Positions 9,044 to 19,800 of a stretch of DNA of 64,000 nucleotides are shown here, piece by piece. A program made the translations under genes and the position numbers. The DNA lies in the NCBI GenBank assembly GCA_017522225.1, contig JAFWZR010000026.1, positions 1-64,000 of the forward strand, read 5' to 3'. This DNA is from Clostridia bacterium (lineage in GTDB: Bacteria; Bacillota; Clostridia; Oscillospirales; Acutalibacteraceae). The notes beneath the pieces are model-generated. The model was given only the letters and a program-made list of their open reading frames with translations. It searched no databases and was not told the origin of the DNA. Position 1 is the stretch's first letter; each line of letters begins with the position of its first letter.

Positions 9044-9811
9044 TTATTTGCTTGCTGCCTTAACGATAGCTGCAAAATCGGGAGCCTTGAGTGAAGCACC
9101 GCCGATAAGACCGCCGTCAACATCTTCCTTGCTGAGGAGCTCGTCAGCATTAGCAGCATTCATTGAACCGCCGTACTGAACAACAAACTTGTCAGCAGCT
9201 TCCTTGTCATAGAGCTCTTCGATAAGATCACGGATAGCCTTACAAACTTCTTCAGCCTGATCTGAAGTAGCTGTCTTGCCTGTACCGATAGCCCAAACGG
9301 GTTCGTAAGCAATGATGATTCTGTCAAGCTCTTCCTTAGAAACGCCTGCAAGAGCAATCTTAACCTGAGAGTTAACAACTTCCATTGTGATGTTCTGCTC
9401 TCTCTGCTCAAGGTATTCACCAACGCAGAGGATAACTGTCATACCGTTGTTAAGAGCAGCTCTTGTTCTGTCACGTACGGTAACATCTGTGTCACCGAAA
9501 TAAGTTCTTCTCTCAGAGTGACCTGTGATTACATAGTCAACACCGCAAGCCTTAAGCATTTCAGCAGAAACTTCGCCTGTGAATGCACCGCTTGCTGCCC
9601 AGTGGCAGTTTTCAGCACCGACTTTGATGTTTGAACCCTTTGTAGCCTCGAGAGCTGCGAAAAGGTCGATATAGGGAACACATACAACAACGTCACAATC
9701 AGCATCTGCTACGAGAGGCTTGATTTCGTTGATGAGTGCTGTTGTTTCAGCAGGTGTCTTGTTCATTTTCCAGTTACCTGCGATAACTGCTTTACGAAGT
9801 GATTTGTTCAT
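9044..9811 (-). CDS. tpiA: Triosephosphate isomerase
   Basis: Interconverts dihydroxyacetone phosphate and glyceraldehyde 3-phosphate. 255 residues. The catalytic lysine lies in GNWKMNK, the histidine in GHSERR, the catalytic glutamate and flexible loop in AYEPVWAIGTGKTA, and the phosphate-binding YGGSM is present. ATG at 9811 follows AAAGGA by ten bases. It sits 19 bp after pgk in the same operon. Confidence 0.98.
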   Translation of the reverse strand: MNKSLRKAVIAGNWKMNKTPAETTALINEIKPLVADADCDVVVCVPYIDLFAALEATKGSNIKVGAENCHWAASGAFTGEVSAEMLKACGVDYVITGHSERRTYFGDTDVTVRDRTRAALNNGMTVILCVGEYLEQREQNITMEVVNSQVKIALAGVSKEELDRIIIAYEPVWAIGTGKTATSDQAEEVCKAIRDLIEELYDKEAADKFVVQYGGSMNAANADELLSKEDVDGGLIGGASLKAPDFAAIVKAASK

Positions 9812-9830
9812 CTTTGTGACGTCCTTTCAA

Positions 9831-11021
9831 TTATTTGTTGTTAAGAGCAACGATGCCCGGAAGTTCTTTACCCTCAAGGAATTCAAGAGAAGCACCGCCA
9901 CCTGTTGAGATGTGAGACATCTTGTCAGCAAAGCCGAGCTTCTGAACAGCAGCAGCAGAGTCACCGCCGCCGATGATTGAGATAGCACCTGACTCAGCAA
10001 CTGCAGTAGCAACTGCGATTGTACCCTGAGCAAAGTTCTCCCACTCTGAAACGCCCATAGGTCCGTTCCAGATAACTGTACCGCTGCCCTTGATAGCGTT
10101 TGCGAAGAGCTCCTGTGTCTTAGGACCGATATCAAGACCCATCCAGCCGTCAGGAATGTCGTCGCTGTTTACGATCATAGCCTCAGTGTCGGGATCGTAT
10201 TCCTTACCTGCCTTGTTGTCAACAGGGATAAGGAAGTTAACGCCCTTAGCCTTAGCTGTTTCCATCATCTGCATTGCATCTTCAACACGGTCTGCCTCAA
10301 GAAGAGATGTACCGATGTTGTGGCCGAGAGCCTTCATAAATGTGTAAGCCATGCCGCCACCTACGATGATTGTGTCGCACTTGTCAAGAAGGTTTGTGAT
10401 AACACCGATCTTGTCAGAAACCTTAGCACCGCCGAGGATAGCAACGAGGGGACGCTTCGGGTTAGCGAGAGCACCGCCGATGAAGTTGATTTCCTTCTGG
10501 ATAAGGTAACCGCAAGCAGCGGGGATGTAATCTGCAACACCTGTTGTTGAGCTGTGAGCTCTGTGAGCTGAACCGAATGCATCGTTTACATAAAGGTCAG
10601 CAAGGTCTGCGAGTTTCTTTGAGAACTCGGGATCGTTCTTTGTTTCTTCCTTGTGGAAACGAACATTTTCGATAATCATAACATCGCCGTCGTTAAGTCC
10701 TGCAGCAAGAGCCTGTGCACTTTCGCCGACTACGTCTGTTGCCATCTTAACTTCTTTGCCGAGAAGCTCGGAAAGACGAACAGCAACGGGAGCGAGTGAA
10801 AACTCGGGCTTGAACTCACCCTTCGGTCTGCCGAGGTGAGAGCAGAGGATAACTTTTGCATTGTTGTCGATAAGATACTTGATTGTGGGGAGAGAAGCAA
10901 CAATTCTCTTGTCGCTTGTGATAACGCCGTCCTTAAGAGGTACATTGAAGTCGCAACGAACGAGAACTCGCTTACCGCTAACCTCAAGATCTTCAACGGT
11001 CATTTTGTTAAGTGCTTCCAT
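9831..11021 (-). CDS. pgk: Phosphoglycerate kinase
   Basis: Substrate-level phosphorylation of ADP from 1,3-bisphosphoglycerate. The N-terminal RCDFNVP motif, the hinge and the C-terminal nucleotide loop ([10 protein letters not shown]) are present; about 396 residues, standard length. An in-frame ATG also exists at 11030, but GAAAGG abuts it directly, so the ATG at 11021 with a nine-base spacing is the likelier start. First gene of pgk-tpiA-gpmI with its own promoter upstream. gapA is not in the window. Confidence 0.97.
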   Translation of the reverse strand: MEALNKMTVEDLEVSGKRVLVRCDFNVPLKDGVITSDKRIVASLPTIKYLIDNNAKVILCSHLGRPKGEFKPEFSLAPVAVRLSELLGKEVKMATDVVGESAQALAAGLNDGDVMIIENVRFHKEETKNDPEFSKKLADLADLYVNDAFGSAHRAHSSTTGVADYIPAACGYLIQKEINFIGGALANPKRPLVAILGGAKVSDKIGVITNLLDKCDTIIVGGGMAYTFMKALGHNIGTSLLEADRVEDAMQMMETAKAKGVNFLIPVDNKAGKEYDPDTEAMIVNSDDIPDGWMGLDIGPKTQELFANAIKGSGTVIWNGPMGVSEWENFAQGTIAVATAVAESGAISIIGGGDSAAAVQKLGFADKMSHISTGGGASLEFLEGKELPGIVALNNK

Positions 11022-11069
11022 TGTTTTCATCCTTTCAATTTAAGCCGAAGCCAAATTTTTTCGTGTACT

Positions 11070-11098
11070 ATTTTATACTAAAAAAGGAAATTTTGCAA
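11070..11098 (-). promoter_or_regulatory. Putative promoter of the pgk-tpiA-gpmI operon
   Basis: On the minus strand: TTGCAA (11093-11098), 17-bp spacer, TAAAAT (11070-11075), about 50 bp upstream of pgk. Confidence 0.55.
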
Positions 11099-11165
11099 GT
11101 AAAATCATGTCAAAAAATTAACATTTATCAGTATATACATAATTTGGCTTAAAATCGTTTATTTA

Positions 11166-11181
11166 TGCACAATTTTGTGCA
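11166..11181. promoter_or_regulatory. Operator-like palindrome between divergent promoters
   Basis: TGCACAATTTTGTGCA is a perfect 16-bp palindrome midway between the pgk promoter and the protease promoter. No T-run or gene is attached, so a protein-binding site is plausible. Nothing else was recognised in this 270-bp gap. Confidence 0.4.
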
Positions 11182-11245
11182 AATATGAGCTTGGTTTTGT
11201 TACACAGATTTTATATAAGACAGTGGGGATAGAAAACGGTCTTTG

Positions 11246-11274
11246 TTGACTTGTGTTTACCGTGATGCTATAAT
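11246..11274 (+). promoter_or_regulatory. Promoter of the secreted protease gene
   Basis: TTGACT (11246-11251), 17-bp spacer, TATAAT (11269-11274), 35 bp upstream of the start codon. Confidence 0.75.
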
Positions 11275-11309
11275 AAAGTGAATCAAAGTATGTTTCGGGA
11301 GTGTGCAAT

Positions 11310-14198
11310 ATGAAAAAATGCTTAAGCTTTATTCTCTTCTTGTGCATGATGCTTTCAATTGTGAGCGTCACTTTTACTTTTGTATCGGCATCAGAGCTTG
11401 AATCAGTAAGCTCAACGGCTACCTGTGAAAAATCGGATGAGCCGTATTTTATCTATGCAAAGCAGGGGCCTGCGAGTGAATACGGATATGCGCCTGTAAT
11501 TTATTACGACAGTGAAGGTAATATCATTGAAGAAGATACCCGTCTTACGTTTGAAAAGGGTTTTCATACGATGAGCACAATATTACCGTCTGCATACGAT
11601 TCACGCAGCAATAATTATATAACATCCGTTAAAAATCAGGGTGCTTCAGGAAACTGTTGGGCTTTTGCGGCAACAAGTGCTCTTGAAACAAGCAGCATTG
11701 TCAACGGCTATACTCAGCTGAGCTCAACAGATTTCTCAGAGCCTCATCTTGCGTGGTTTGGTGTTAACACAAAAAGTTCAGACCCGAATGATCCGAACTG
11801 TGGAGAGGGCAGCACCGGTGATGCTTATGCTTCGGGCGGTCATGCCTATATGGTTCAGGCGGCACTTGCACGTTGGGCAGGTGTAGCAGACGGAAGAAAT
11901 GTGTCGTCTGATTATCCGACAAGTACATCACAGTTTTCTAAACTGCCAAAATACACTGATGCGGACAGATTTGACACCGGCTCAGGTGTTGTACTCAAGT
12001 CAATGGAGTGGTGCGACACGGTAGAGGATGTCAAACAGTGGATTATCGATAATGGTAGTATAACTGCATCTTATTATCATATGGAGTCTTCAAACTACAT
12101 AAAATACGGAAGCAATTATGTGGCATATTGCTACACTGCCGATGATGACCCCGGAACTAATCACGCAATTACCGTTGTAGGCTGGGATGATAATTATTCC
12201 GCAAGCAAGTTCAATACTAAAGCTAAACCCGAGGGTAACGGTGCATGGCTTTGTAAAAACAGCTGGGGCTCGTCCTGGGGAAGTGCCGGTGGTTATTTCT
12301 GGATTTCGTATTACGATAAGACTATCTCAAAATTCTGCGGTTATACCGTACAACCTGCTGATAAATACGAAAATAATTACACATATAATGCTGACTGGGA
12401 ATTTGAAATGCTCGGCAATTCATCAAAAGAAACAATCGCAAATGTTTTTAAAACGAAGTATAGAGAGCAGCTCTCCGCAGTATCAACCTGGACTTTAAAT
12501 GATGATGTTACGGTGAATGTGAAAATATATAAAAACGTTTCAGCGGATAATCCTGAAGACGGTGAGCTGATGCAGTCATTAACTGTTGAGTTACCCAGAA
12601 AAGGATACCATACAATAGATTTACCTCAAGCGGTGCTTCTTGAACACGGATGTGTATTTTCTGTTGTTCTTGAAATGTCAGTTCCTACTGGCAATGTGAA
12701 CATTCCGGTAGAAGGTGGTGATGAATGTACATCAACACAAGGACAGAGCTTTTTCCTTGATGGCAGGACTTGGTATCATACCGAAAACAATTATTTAAAC
12801 AGAGATTTGAACAATTTCTTTATTCAGGCTTTTACGGACACAGTCTGCACTCATCCCGAGAGAGAAACCGTAACAAAGGTTTATGATGATTGCTACAATC
12901 AGGGATACGAAAGAGTTATATGTACAGACTGTAATGATGTTATAAGCGAAATTCTGTTCCCGATGAAGGATCATACCTCGGGCGAATGGAAAATTATATC
13001 GGAAGCGAGCTGTACTAAGACAGGTCAGCAGGCAAGGGATTGTACAGTCTGCGGGTACAGAATCGAAACGCAGACAATACCGATGAAAGAGCATATTCCG
13101 GGTGAGTGGACAGTTGAAAGAGTTGAGAGCTGTACCATGACAGGTGTGCAAATCAAAAAATGTACGGTGTGTGATCAGCTTGTTGAAACTCAGTACATAC
13201 CTGCGGCCGGACACACTCCGGGAGATTGGGAGGTTAAAGTTGTTGCGAACTGCTGGAGAGAAGGCACTCTGGCAAAAACATGTACAATATGCGGTGTGAC
13301 GTTGGAATCACAAAAAACTCCTAAGCTTGATCATGATTATACATACAGTGTAGTCACAAGTCCTACCTGTAAGCAAAGCGGTGTCGGAAAATATACCTGT
13401 TCTATGTGCAACGGCGGATATCAGGTGAGTATTGATCCGACAGGTGTGCACACATATTCCGAGTGGGAGCTTGTGAAAGCACCGACCGCCGCAGAAGACG
13501 GCGAGAAAAGACACACCTGCATTTACTGTTCAGAGCCTGAAAACGAGCCCATTAAAGCAACAGGTTTTGATTTTAAATCGGGTGTGACGGTTGATTATAT
13601 TACAGGCATTATCAGCGGAATAAAAGCGGGTGAAGTATCACTCGAGCCGTATTTTGAACTTGCCGATGAAAAGTATTCGTGGTCGTATGAAAATTCGGGC
13701 AGACTCGGGACGGGCACAAAGGCATTTCTTATGAACGGTGAAGAAGTTATCGGTGAATATACAATTCTCCTTTACGGTGATGTAAGCGGTGACGGCTGGT
13801 ATGACGGCGAGGATGCGGTTATCGTAACTTGCCTGACAAAAAATATGTTTGGTCAAGACAGCTTTAATGAAGTTTATTATATGGCTGCGGACTGTAATCA
13901 TAACGGCTCAATAGATGTGACTGATGTAAAGCTGCTCAATGATGCGGGATTGTTACTCGCATCGGTTGACCAGTCTCAGACTGCAGAGGTGCTTTTTGAA
14001 ACCTCTTCGGACTACATTGCGTATATTGATATTATAGAGCAATCAGTTGAGCCCGGTAATGAAGCTCAGCAGGATCCGGAAGACGCTGTAAATGATACGG
14101 AAAAAGAGTCTGAAAATGCAGAAAATCCGTGGAGCATAATTGATATTTTAATCAGTTTTATCAAAGCTTTTATAAGTATATTTTTAAAGTTGTGGTAA
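11310..14198 (+). CDS. Secreted papain-like (C1) peptidase with Cys-ribbon repeats and dockerin
   Basis: About 962 residues from the ATG at 11310, eight bases after GGGAG; a GTG at 11301 overlaps that site and is less likely. A signal peptide occupies residues 1-28. The C1A peptidase domain (about 90-355) has the oxyanion Gln (KNQG), Cys116 (GNCWAFAA), His285 (NHAITVVGW) and Asn317 (KNSWGSSWG). A beta-rich domain follows. Residues about 515-745 hold four to five CxxC-type repeats (CTVCGYRIETQ, CTVCDQLVETQ, CTICGVTLESQ) resembling zinc-ribbon treble clefts. Next comes a dockerin (GDVSGDGWYDGEDAV and a second DxNxNGSIDVTD loop, about 820-885) and a hydrophobic or amphipathic C-terminus. It is probably docked at the cell surface by a cohesin. 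The substrate is unknown. Confidence 0.85.
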   Translation: MKKCLSFILFLCMMLSIVSVTFTFVSASELESVSSTATCEKSDEPYFIYAKQGPASEYGYAPVIYYDSEGNIIEEDTRLTFEKGFHTMSTILPSAYDSRSNNYITSVKNQGASGNCWAFAATSALETSSIVNGYTQLSSTDFSEPHLAWFGVNTKSSDPNDPNCGEGSTGDAYASGGHAYMVQAALARWAGVADGRNVSSDYPTSTSQFSKLPKYTDADRFDTGSGVVLKSMEWCDTVEDVKQWIIDNGSITASYYHMESSNYIKYGSNYVAYCYTADDDPGTNHAITVVGWDDNYSASKFNTKAKPEGNGAWLCKNSWGSSWGSAGGYFWISYYDKTISKFCGYTVQPADKYENNYTYNADWEFEMLGNSSKETIANVFKTKYREQLSAVSTWTLNDDVTVNVKIYKNVSADNPEDGELMQSLTVELPRKGYHTIDLPQAVLLEHGCVFSVVLEMSVPTGNVNIPVEGGDECTSTQGQSFFLDGRTWYHTENNYLNRDLNNFFIQAFTDTVCTHPERETVTKVYDDCYNQGYERVICTDCNDVISEILFPMKDHTSGEWKIISEASCTKTGQQARDCTVCGYRIETQTIPMKEHIPGEWTVERVESCTMTGVQIKKCTVCDQLVETQYIPAAGHTPGDWEVKVVANCWREGTLAKTCTICGVTLESQKTPKLDHDYTYSVVTSPTCKQSGVGKYTCSMCNGGYQVSIDPTGVHTYSEWELVKAPTAAEDGEKRHTCIYCSEPENEPIKATGFDFKSGVTVDYITGIISGIKAGEVSLEPYFELADEKYSWSYENSGRLGTGTKAFLMNGEEVIGEYTILLYGDVSGDGWYDGEDAVIVTCLTKNMFGQDSFNEVYYMAADCNHNGSIDVTDVKLLNDAGLLLASVDQSQTAEVLFETSSDYIAYIDIIEQSVEPGNEAQQDPEDAVNDTEKESENAENPWSIIDILISFIKAFISIFLKLW

Positions 14199-14212
14199 AA
14201 TAAAGCAGATAG

Positions 14213-14240
14213 GCTGCAGAACTGCGGTTCTGCGGCTTTT
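14213..14240 (+). terminator. Terminator after the protease gene
   Basis: GCTGCAGAAC (14213-14222) / GTTCTGCGGC (14227-14236), 10 bp with one G-U pair, then TTTT. Confidence 0.8.
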
Positions 14241-14266
14241 ACTGTCAAAAAAATAAGGATTTATTA

Positions 14267-14295
14267 TTGACAATAAAGTAACAAAGTAATATAAT
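14267..14295 (+). promoter_or_regulatory. Promoter of serC-serA
   Basis: TTGACA (14267-14272), 17-bp spacer, TATAAT (14290-14295): full consensus, 30 bp before serC. Confidence 0.9.
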
Positions 14296-14325
14296 GCTAG
14301 ACATACTTATTTGGAGGTAATACAA

Positions 14326-15408
14326 ATGGCAAGAGTTTATAATTTCTCAGCAGGTCCTTCAGCATTGCCTGAGTCAGTTCTCAGACAGGCAGCAGATGAG
14401 ATGCTTGATTATCAGGGCTGCGGTCATTCCGTAATGGAAATGTCTCACCGCTCAAAGGTTTTCCAGTCAATCATCGACGGTGCACGCGATCTTGTAAAGG
14501 AGCTTTACAATGTGCCCGATAACTACAAAATCCTTTTCGTTCAGGGCGGTGCTTCAACGCAGTTCGCAGCAATCCCCCTCAACTTCCTTAACAAGTCAGG
14601 TAAGGCAGACTACATCATCTCCGGCCGTTGGGCAAAGATGGCATATAAAGAGGCACAGAAGTACGGCGATGTTCAGATCGCAGCTTCTTCAGAGGATAAG
14701 ATGTTCTCATACATTCCCGAAACAACACGTGAGAGCTTCCGTCCCGATGCAGACTATGTTTACTACTGCATGAACAACACAATCTACGGTACAACATTCA
14801 AGTATATCCCCGACACAGGTGATATTCCTCTTGTTTGTGACGTTTCATCCTGCTTCTTCTCAGAGCCGCTTGATATTTCAAAGTTCGCAGTTGTTTACGG
14901 CGGTGCACAGAAGAATGTTGCTCCCGCAGGTCTTGTTATCGTTATCGTTCGTGAAGATCTTCTCGGTAATGCACGTGATTATACACCGACAATGCTTGAC
15001 TATAAGGTACAGGCAGATGCAGATTCTCTTTACAACACACCCCCGTGCTTCACAATTTATATGTGTAAGCTTGTTCTTGAGTGGATCAAGAGCTTCGGTG
15101 GTCTTGAGGAGATGAAGGCACATAACCTCAAAAAGGCAAACATCCTTTACGATTACCTTGACAACAGCAAAATGTTCAAGGGTACAGTTGTCAAAGAGGA
15201 CCGTTCACTTATGAACATCCCGTTCGTTACAGGCGATGCTGATCTTGATGCAAAGTTCATCAAGGAAGCAAGCGATGCAGGCTTCATCAACATCAAGGGC
15301 CATAAGACAGTCGGCGGTATGAGAGCTTCAACCTACAACGCAATGCCCATCGAGGGTGTTGAGGCACTCGTTGAGTTTATGAAGAAGTTTGAAGAGGCAA
15401 ATTCATAA
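14326..15408 (+). CDS. serC: Phosphoserine aminotransferase
   Basis: PLP enzyme converting 3-phosphohydroxypyruvate and glutamate to phosphoserine, second step of serine synthesis. 360 residues from the ATG at 14326, seven to eight bases after GGAGGT; an in-frame TTG at 14311 overlaps the ribosome binding site and is rejected. The start motif YNFSAGPSALP and the PLP lysine in GGAQKN fit the family. It is followed by serA in the same orientation. serB, a phosphatase, is not in the window. Confidence 0.97.
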   Translation: MARVYNFSAGPSALPESVLRQAADEMLDYQGCGHSVMEMSHRSKVFQSIIDGARDLVKELYNVPDNYKILFVQGGASTQFAAIPLNFLNKSGKADYIISGRWAKMAYKEAQKYGDVQIAASSEDKMFSYIPETTRESFRPDADYVYYCMNNTIYGTTFKYIPDTGDIPLVCDVSSCFFSEPLDISKFAVVYGGAQKNVAPAGLVIVIVREDLLGNARDYTPTMLDYKVQADADSLYNTPPCFTIYMCKLVLEWIKSFGGLEEMKAHNLKKANILYDYLDNSKMFKGTVVKEDRSLMNIPFVTGDADLDAKFIKEASDAGFINIKGHKTVGGMRASTYNAMPIEGVEALVEFMKKFEEANS

Positions 15409-15421
15409 TTGAATATCATTC

Positions 15422-15452
15422 CAATGTCATTAACTTCGAGTTAATGGCATTG
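15422..15452 (+). promoter_or_regulatory. Hairpin between serC and serA
   Basis: 14-base arms CAATGTCATTAACT (15422-15435) / AGTTAATGGCATTG (15439-15452) with one G-U pair and a 3-base loop. The tail GATTTTAAGGAG is a weak T-run leading straight into the serA ribosome binding site, so partial termination or mRNA processing is possible. Confidence 0.65.
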
Positions 15453-15471
15453 ATTTTAAGGAGAAATAACT

Positions 15472-16596
15472 ATGTATAACATTCTTACACTTAACAAAAT
15501 CGCAGCTTGCGGTACAGATAAGTTTGACAAAAATCTCTACGCTTACGGTGAGGATATCGCAAATCCGACTGCGATTATGGTTCGTTCTGCTTCAATGCAC
15601 GAAATGGAGCTCAGCCCCGAAACAATCGCAATCGCACGTGCAGGTGCAGGTACAAACAATATCCCTGTTGATGCTTGTGCTGAAAAGGGTGTTGTGGTAT
15701 TCAATACACCCGGTGCAAATGCAAACGCTGTTAAGGAGCTTGTAATCTGCGGTATGTTTATGGCTTCACGACGTGTTACAGCTGCACTTGATTGGTGCAA
15801 GACTCTCAAGGGTGAGGGTGACGCTGTAGGTAAGCTTGTTGAAAAAGGCAAGTCACAGTTTGCAGGTCCCGAAATTATGGGCAAGACTCTCGGTGTTATC
15901 GGTATGGGTGCAATCGGCTTCAAGGTAGCTCAGGCTGCAGAAGCACTCGGAATGAAGATTGTCGGCTATGACCCCTATATTTCAGAGGGCATCAAGTCTG
16001 CAATGTCTGCTGATATGGTTCTCGTTGACGACATCAACGAAATCTTCAAGCGGAGTGATTACATCACAATCCACGTTCCTCTCACAGACTCAACCAAAAA
16101 CACCGTAAACAAGGATACACTTGCACTTTGTAAGGACGGTGTCAGAATTCTTAACTTTGCTCGTGGTGGACTCGTTAACAACGATGACCTCAAGGCAGGT
16201 CTTGAAAGCGGCAAGGTTGCGGCTTATGTAACAGACTTCCCGTCAGACGATGTTATCGGTGTTGACGGAATCATCGCAATTCCTCACCTCGGTGCATCAA
16301 CACCCGAAAGTGAAGATAACTGCGCAATTATGGCTGCAGATGAGCTTATCGCTTACATCGAAAAAGGCGAAATCGTAAACTCCGTAAATATGCCTGCAAT
16401 GAAGCTTGAAGCAGTAAACGGAGCACGCACCTGTGTTATCCACAAGGCTGATGCTGCAGACGCAGTAAAGGCTGCACTCGGTAATGATGCTAAAACAGCA
16501 GTAAGAGGTGCTTATGCTTACACTGTGGCAGATACTGATGCACTTGCAGCGGTTGAAGCAATTGACGGTGTTATCAAAGCAAGAGTTATCAGATAA
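15472..16596 (+). CDS. serA: D-3-phosphoglycerate dehydrogenase
   Basis: Oxidises 3-phosphoglycerate with NAD+, first step of serine synthesis, fed by the glycolytic genes encoded just upstream. 374 residues, short for the family. The Rossmann motif GVIGMGAIG, the NFARGG motif and the catalytic HLGAST region are present. The C-terminal 60-70 residues form a compact ACT-like domain that may carry serine feedback regulation. It follows serC by 63 bp after a hairpin; ATG preceded by AAGGAG. Confidence 0.95.
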   Translation: MYNILTLNKIAACGTDKFDKNLYAYGEDIANPTAIMVRSASMHEMELSPETIAIARAGAGTNNIPVDACAEKGVVVFNTPGANANAVKELVICGMFMASRRVTAALDWCKTLKGEGDAVGKLVEKGKSQFAGPEIMGKTLGVIGMGAIGFKVAQAAEALGMKIVGYDPYISEGIKSAMSADMVLVDDINEIFKRSDYITIHVPLTDSTKNTVNKDTLALCKDGVRILNFARGGLVNNDDLKAGLESGKVAAYVTDFPSDDVIGVDGIIAIPHLGASTPESEDNCAIMAADELIAYIEKGEIVNSVNMPAMKLEAVNGARTCVIHKADAADAVKAALGNDAKTAVRGAYAYTVADTDALAAVEAIDGVIKARVIR

Positions 16597-16619
16597 GAAA
16601 AAATCGTTGAACACTTAAA

Positions 16620-16652
16620 GCAACGGTGGGAGTAATCTTACCTTTGCTTTTT
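16620..16652 (+). terminator. Terminator after serA
   Basis: Imperfect stem GCAA-C-GGT (16620-16627) / ACC-T-TTGC (16640-16647) with TTTTT following. Confidence 0.65.
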
Positions 16653-16712
16653 ATTATGCTGTAACAACAAAAAACAATCAGACTGCAGGTTAAATTTGGT
16701 AGTTATTATTCA

Positions 16713-16741
16713 TTGACAAAATTAAGTGATTATGTTATTCT
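16713..16741 (+). promoter_or_regulatory. Putative promoter of the dehydratase activase gene
   Basis: TTGACA (16713-16718), 17-bp spacer, TATTCT (16736-16741). It leaves an AT-rich leader of about 115 bases with no recognised structure. Confidence 0.6.
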
Positions 16742-16863
16742 ACTATAAATATTTTAAAATGGAAATATATTAGTATTTATACGAATTAGTTACTTATCGG
16801 AAAATACGCTATGTGTTCACAGAATTGTTTTACTTTTGCTTTTTAGCAGGGGAGGATATAAAA

Positions 16864-19800
16864 ATGAAGGAATACCGCGCAGGAATTGACGTTGGATCAA
16901 CAACCGTTAAGCTTGCAATTATTGACGAAAATAACAAGATTGTTTTTGGTGTCTACCGCCGTCATATGGCTCAGTGCCGTGAGGTGCTTGCGGAGCTTCT
17001 TAAGGAGGCTGTAGCAGAAACAGGCATCAAAAAACTTAAAATAAATATCACGGGCTCGGGTTCGATCAATCTTTCAAAATCACTCGAAATCCCGTTTGTA
17101 CAGGAGGTAGTTGCAGTTGCAACTGCCCTGAGATGCTATGCACCTCAGACTGATGTTGCTATTGAGCTTGGTGGCGAGGATGCCAAGATTATCTATTTCA
17201 GAGGTGGTCTTGACGAAAGAATGAACGGCGTTTGTGCAGGCGGCACAGGCTCTTTCATCGACCAGATGGCAGCACTTCTGCAGACCAATGCCGAAGGTCT
17301 TAATGAAGCAGCGAAGGACTACAAGCAGATTTATCCGATCGCAGCACGCTGCGGCGTTTTTGCAAAAACGGATATTCAGCCTCTTATCAACGAGGGTGCT
17401 ACAAAGGCTGACCTTGCTGCGTCTATTTTCCAGGCTGTGGTCAATCAGACAATTTCGGGCCTTGCCTGCGGTAAGCCGATCAAGGGCTGCGTTGCTTTCC
17501 TTGGCGGACCGTTACACTTTATGCCCGAGCTTAAAAATGCTTTTATCAGAACACTTAAGCTCACTGACGAAACAATTGCCGATCCCGAAAATTCACATCT
17601 TTTTGCTGCAGCTGGTGCTGCAATGACAGAAGGCGGAAGCGAGGTCGAGCTTGACGAATTGATCTCACGCTTTGATAAGGGTGTGGAGGTTTCGTTTGAA
17701 ATGCCCCGTCTTCCTGCACTTTTTGAAAGTGAAGACGAGTATAAAGAGTTTGTTGACAGACACGGTAAGGCAGTTGTACCAAGAGGTGACATTTCAAACT
17801 ATGAGGGGGATTGCTTCCTCGGAATTGACGCAGGCTCAACCACAACCAAAATGGTTCTTATCAGTAACGACGGTAAGCTTCTTTACTCCTTCTATTCAAG
17901 CAATGAAGGCAATCCCATAGAAACTGCAAAAAAGGCTATTGCAGAAATCTATAAAGAGCTTCCTCCGACTGCACGCATTGCGAGAAGCTGCTCAACAGGA
18001 TACGGTGAAGGACTTCTAAAAACAGCATTCAACCTCGACGAGGGTGAGGTTGAAACAATCGCACACTGTACAGCTGCGTCATTCTTTGACAAGGATGTTG
18101 ACTGCGTTCTTGATATCGGTGGTCAGGATATGAAATGTATCAAGCTGCGCGACGGTGCAGTTGATACGATTATGCTCAATGAGGCTTGCTCATCGGGTTG
18201 CGGATCTTTTATTGAAAACTTCGCAAACTCTCTCGGCTACACAGCTGCTGAGTTCAGTAAGCAGGCACTCTTTGCAAAAACTCCTGTTGACCTCGGTACA
18301 CGCTGTACTGTTTTTATGAACTCTAATGTTAAGCAGGCACAGAAGGAGGGTGCAGGTCTTCCCGATATTTCCTCAGGTCTGGCTTATTCTGTTATTAAAA
18401 ATGCACTTTACAAGGTTATAAAGCTTGCCGACAGTAAGGATCTCGGTGAACACATTGTTGTTCAGGGCGGTACCTTCCACAATCAGGCGGTTCTCCGTGC
18501 ATTTGAAAAGATTGCGGGAGTTAACGCAATCTGCCCTGATATTTCAGGCGTTATGGGTGCTTTCGGTGCAGCTCTTATTGCAAAGGATCGCTATCGCGGT
18601 CAGGCTACCGCAATGACAGATCTTGAAAGCATTCTTTCTCTTACATACAAGAGCACAACTACCCGTTGTAAGGGTTGCTCCAATAACTGTATGCTTACAA
18701 TCAACAGCTTCCCTGACGGTCGCCGTCACATTACAGGTAACCGTTGTGAAAAGGGCTCGGGTGAGCAGAATAAATCAAAAGCACCTAATATGGTTGAGTA
18801 TAAGCTTAACAGAATCTTTAACTATCCTAATCCCGAAAATGCTCCGAGAGGAACAATCGGTATTCCGCGCGTTCTCAATGTTTATGAGAATTTCCCGTTC
18901 TGGGCAACATTCTTCCATAAGCTCGGCTTCAGCGTTCAGGTATCTCCTCTTTCAGACAGAAAGATTTACGAGCTTGGTATGGAATCAATTCCGTCCGAAT
19001 CTGAATGTTATCCTGCAAAGCTTTCTCACGGTCACGTACAGTGGCTTATCGATAACGGTGTAAAAACAATTTTCCATCCCTGTATTTATTATGAGCGTCA
19101 GGAAACACCCGATGCACAGAATCACTACAACTGTCCGATTGTTGTTTCGTATGCCGAAAACCTCAAGAACAATGTTGAGGCTGTTGCAGAGGGCGAAGTA
19201 AAATATCTGCGTCCGTTTATGGCATTTACAAGTGAACAGATTCTTGCAGACCGTCTCGTAAAGCTCTGTAATAAGGAGTGGATGATCGGTGAGGATGAGG
19301 TCCGTGAGGCAGTACATGCAGCATGGATTGAGCAGATCAAGGCAAAGAACGATATCCGTGAAGAAGGACGCAGAGTTCTTGAAGAAATGGAAAAGAACAA
19401 CGGCTACGGTATTGTTCTTGCAGGAAGACCTTATCACATTGACCCGGAAATCAATCACGGTATTCCCGAGATGATTGCATCCTACGGCTTGTGTGTTCTT
19501 ACAGAGGACAGCCTTCCGATTAATTTCAACCCCGAAAGACCGATGCGTGTAAACGATCAGTGGGTGTACCACTCAAGACTTTACACTGCAGCAGAATTTG
19601 TATGTAAGCGTGACGACCTCGAGCTTATTCAGCTCAACTCCTTCGGCTGCGGTCTGGATGCAGTTACAACAGATCAGGTTCTCGAAATCCTCGAAAACAG
19701 CAATAAGCTTTATACAGTTCTTAAAATTGACGAGGTTAACAACCTCGGAGCGGCACGAATCAGACTACGCAGTCTGCTTGCTGCTATGAATCAGAGACAC

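Noticed and set aside
11301-11309. GTG start for the secreted protease
   Set aside because: It overlaps the GGGAG site; ATG at 11310 has correct spacing and gives a normal signal peptide.
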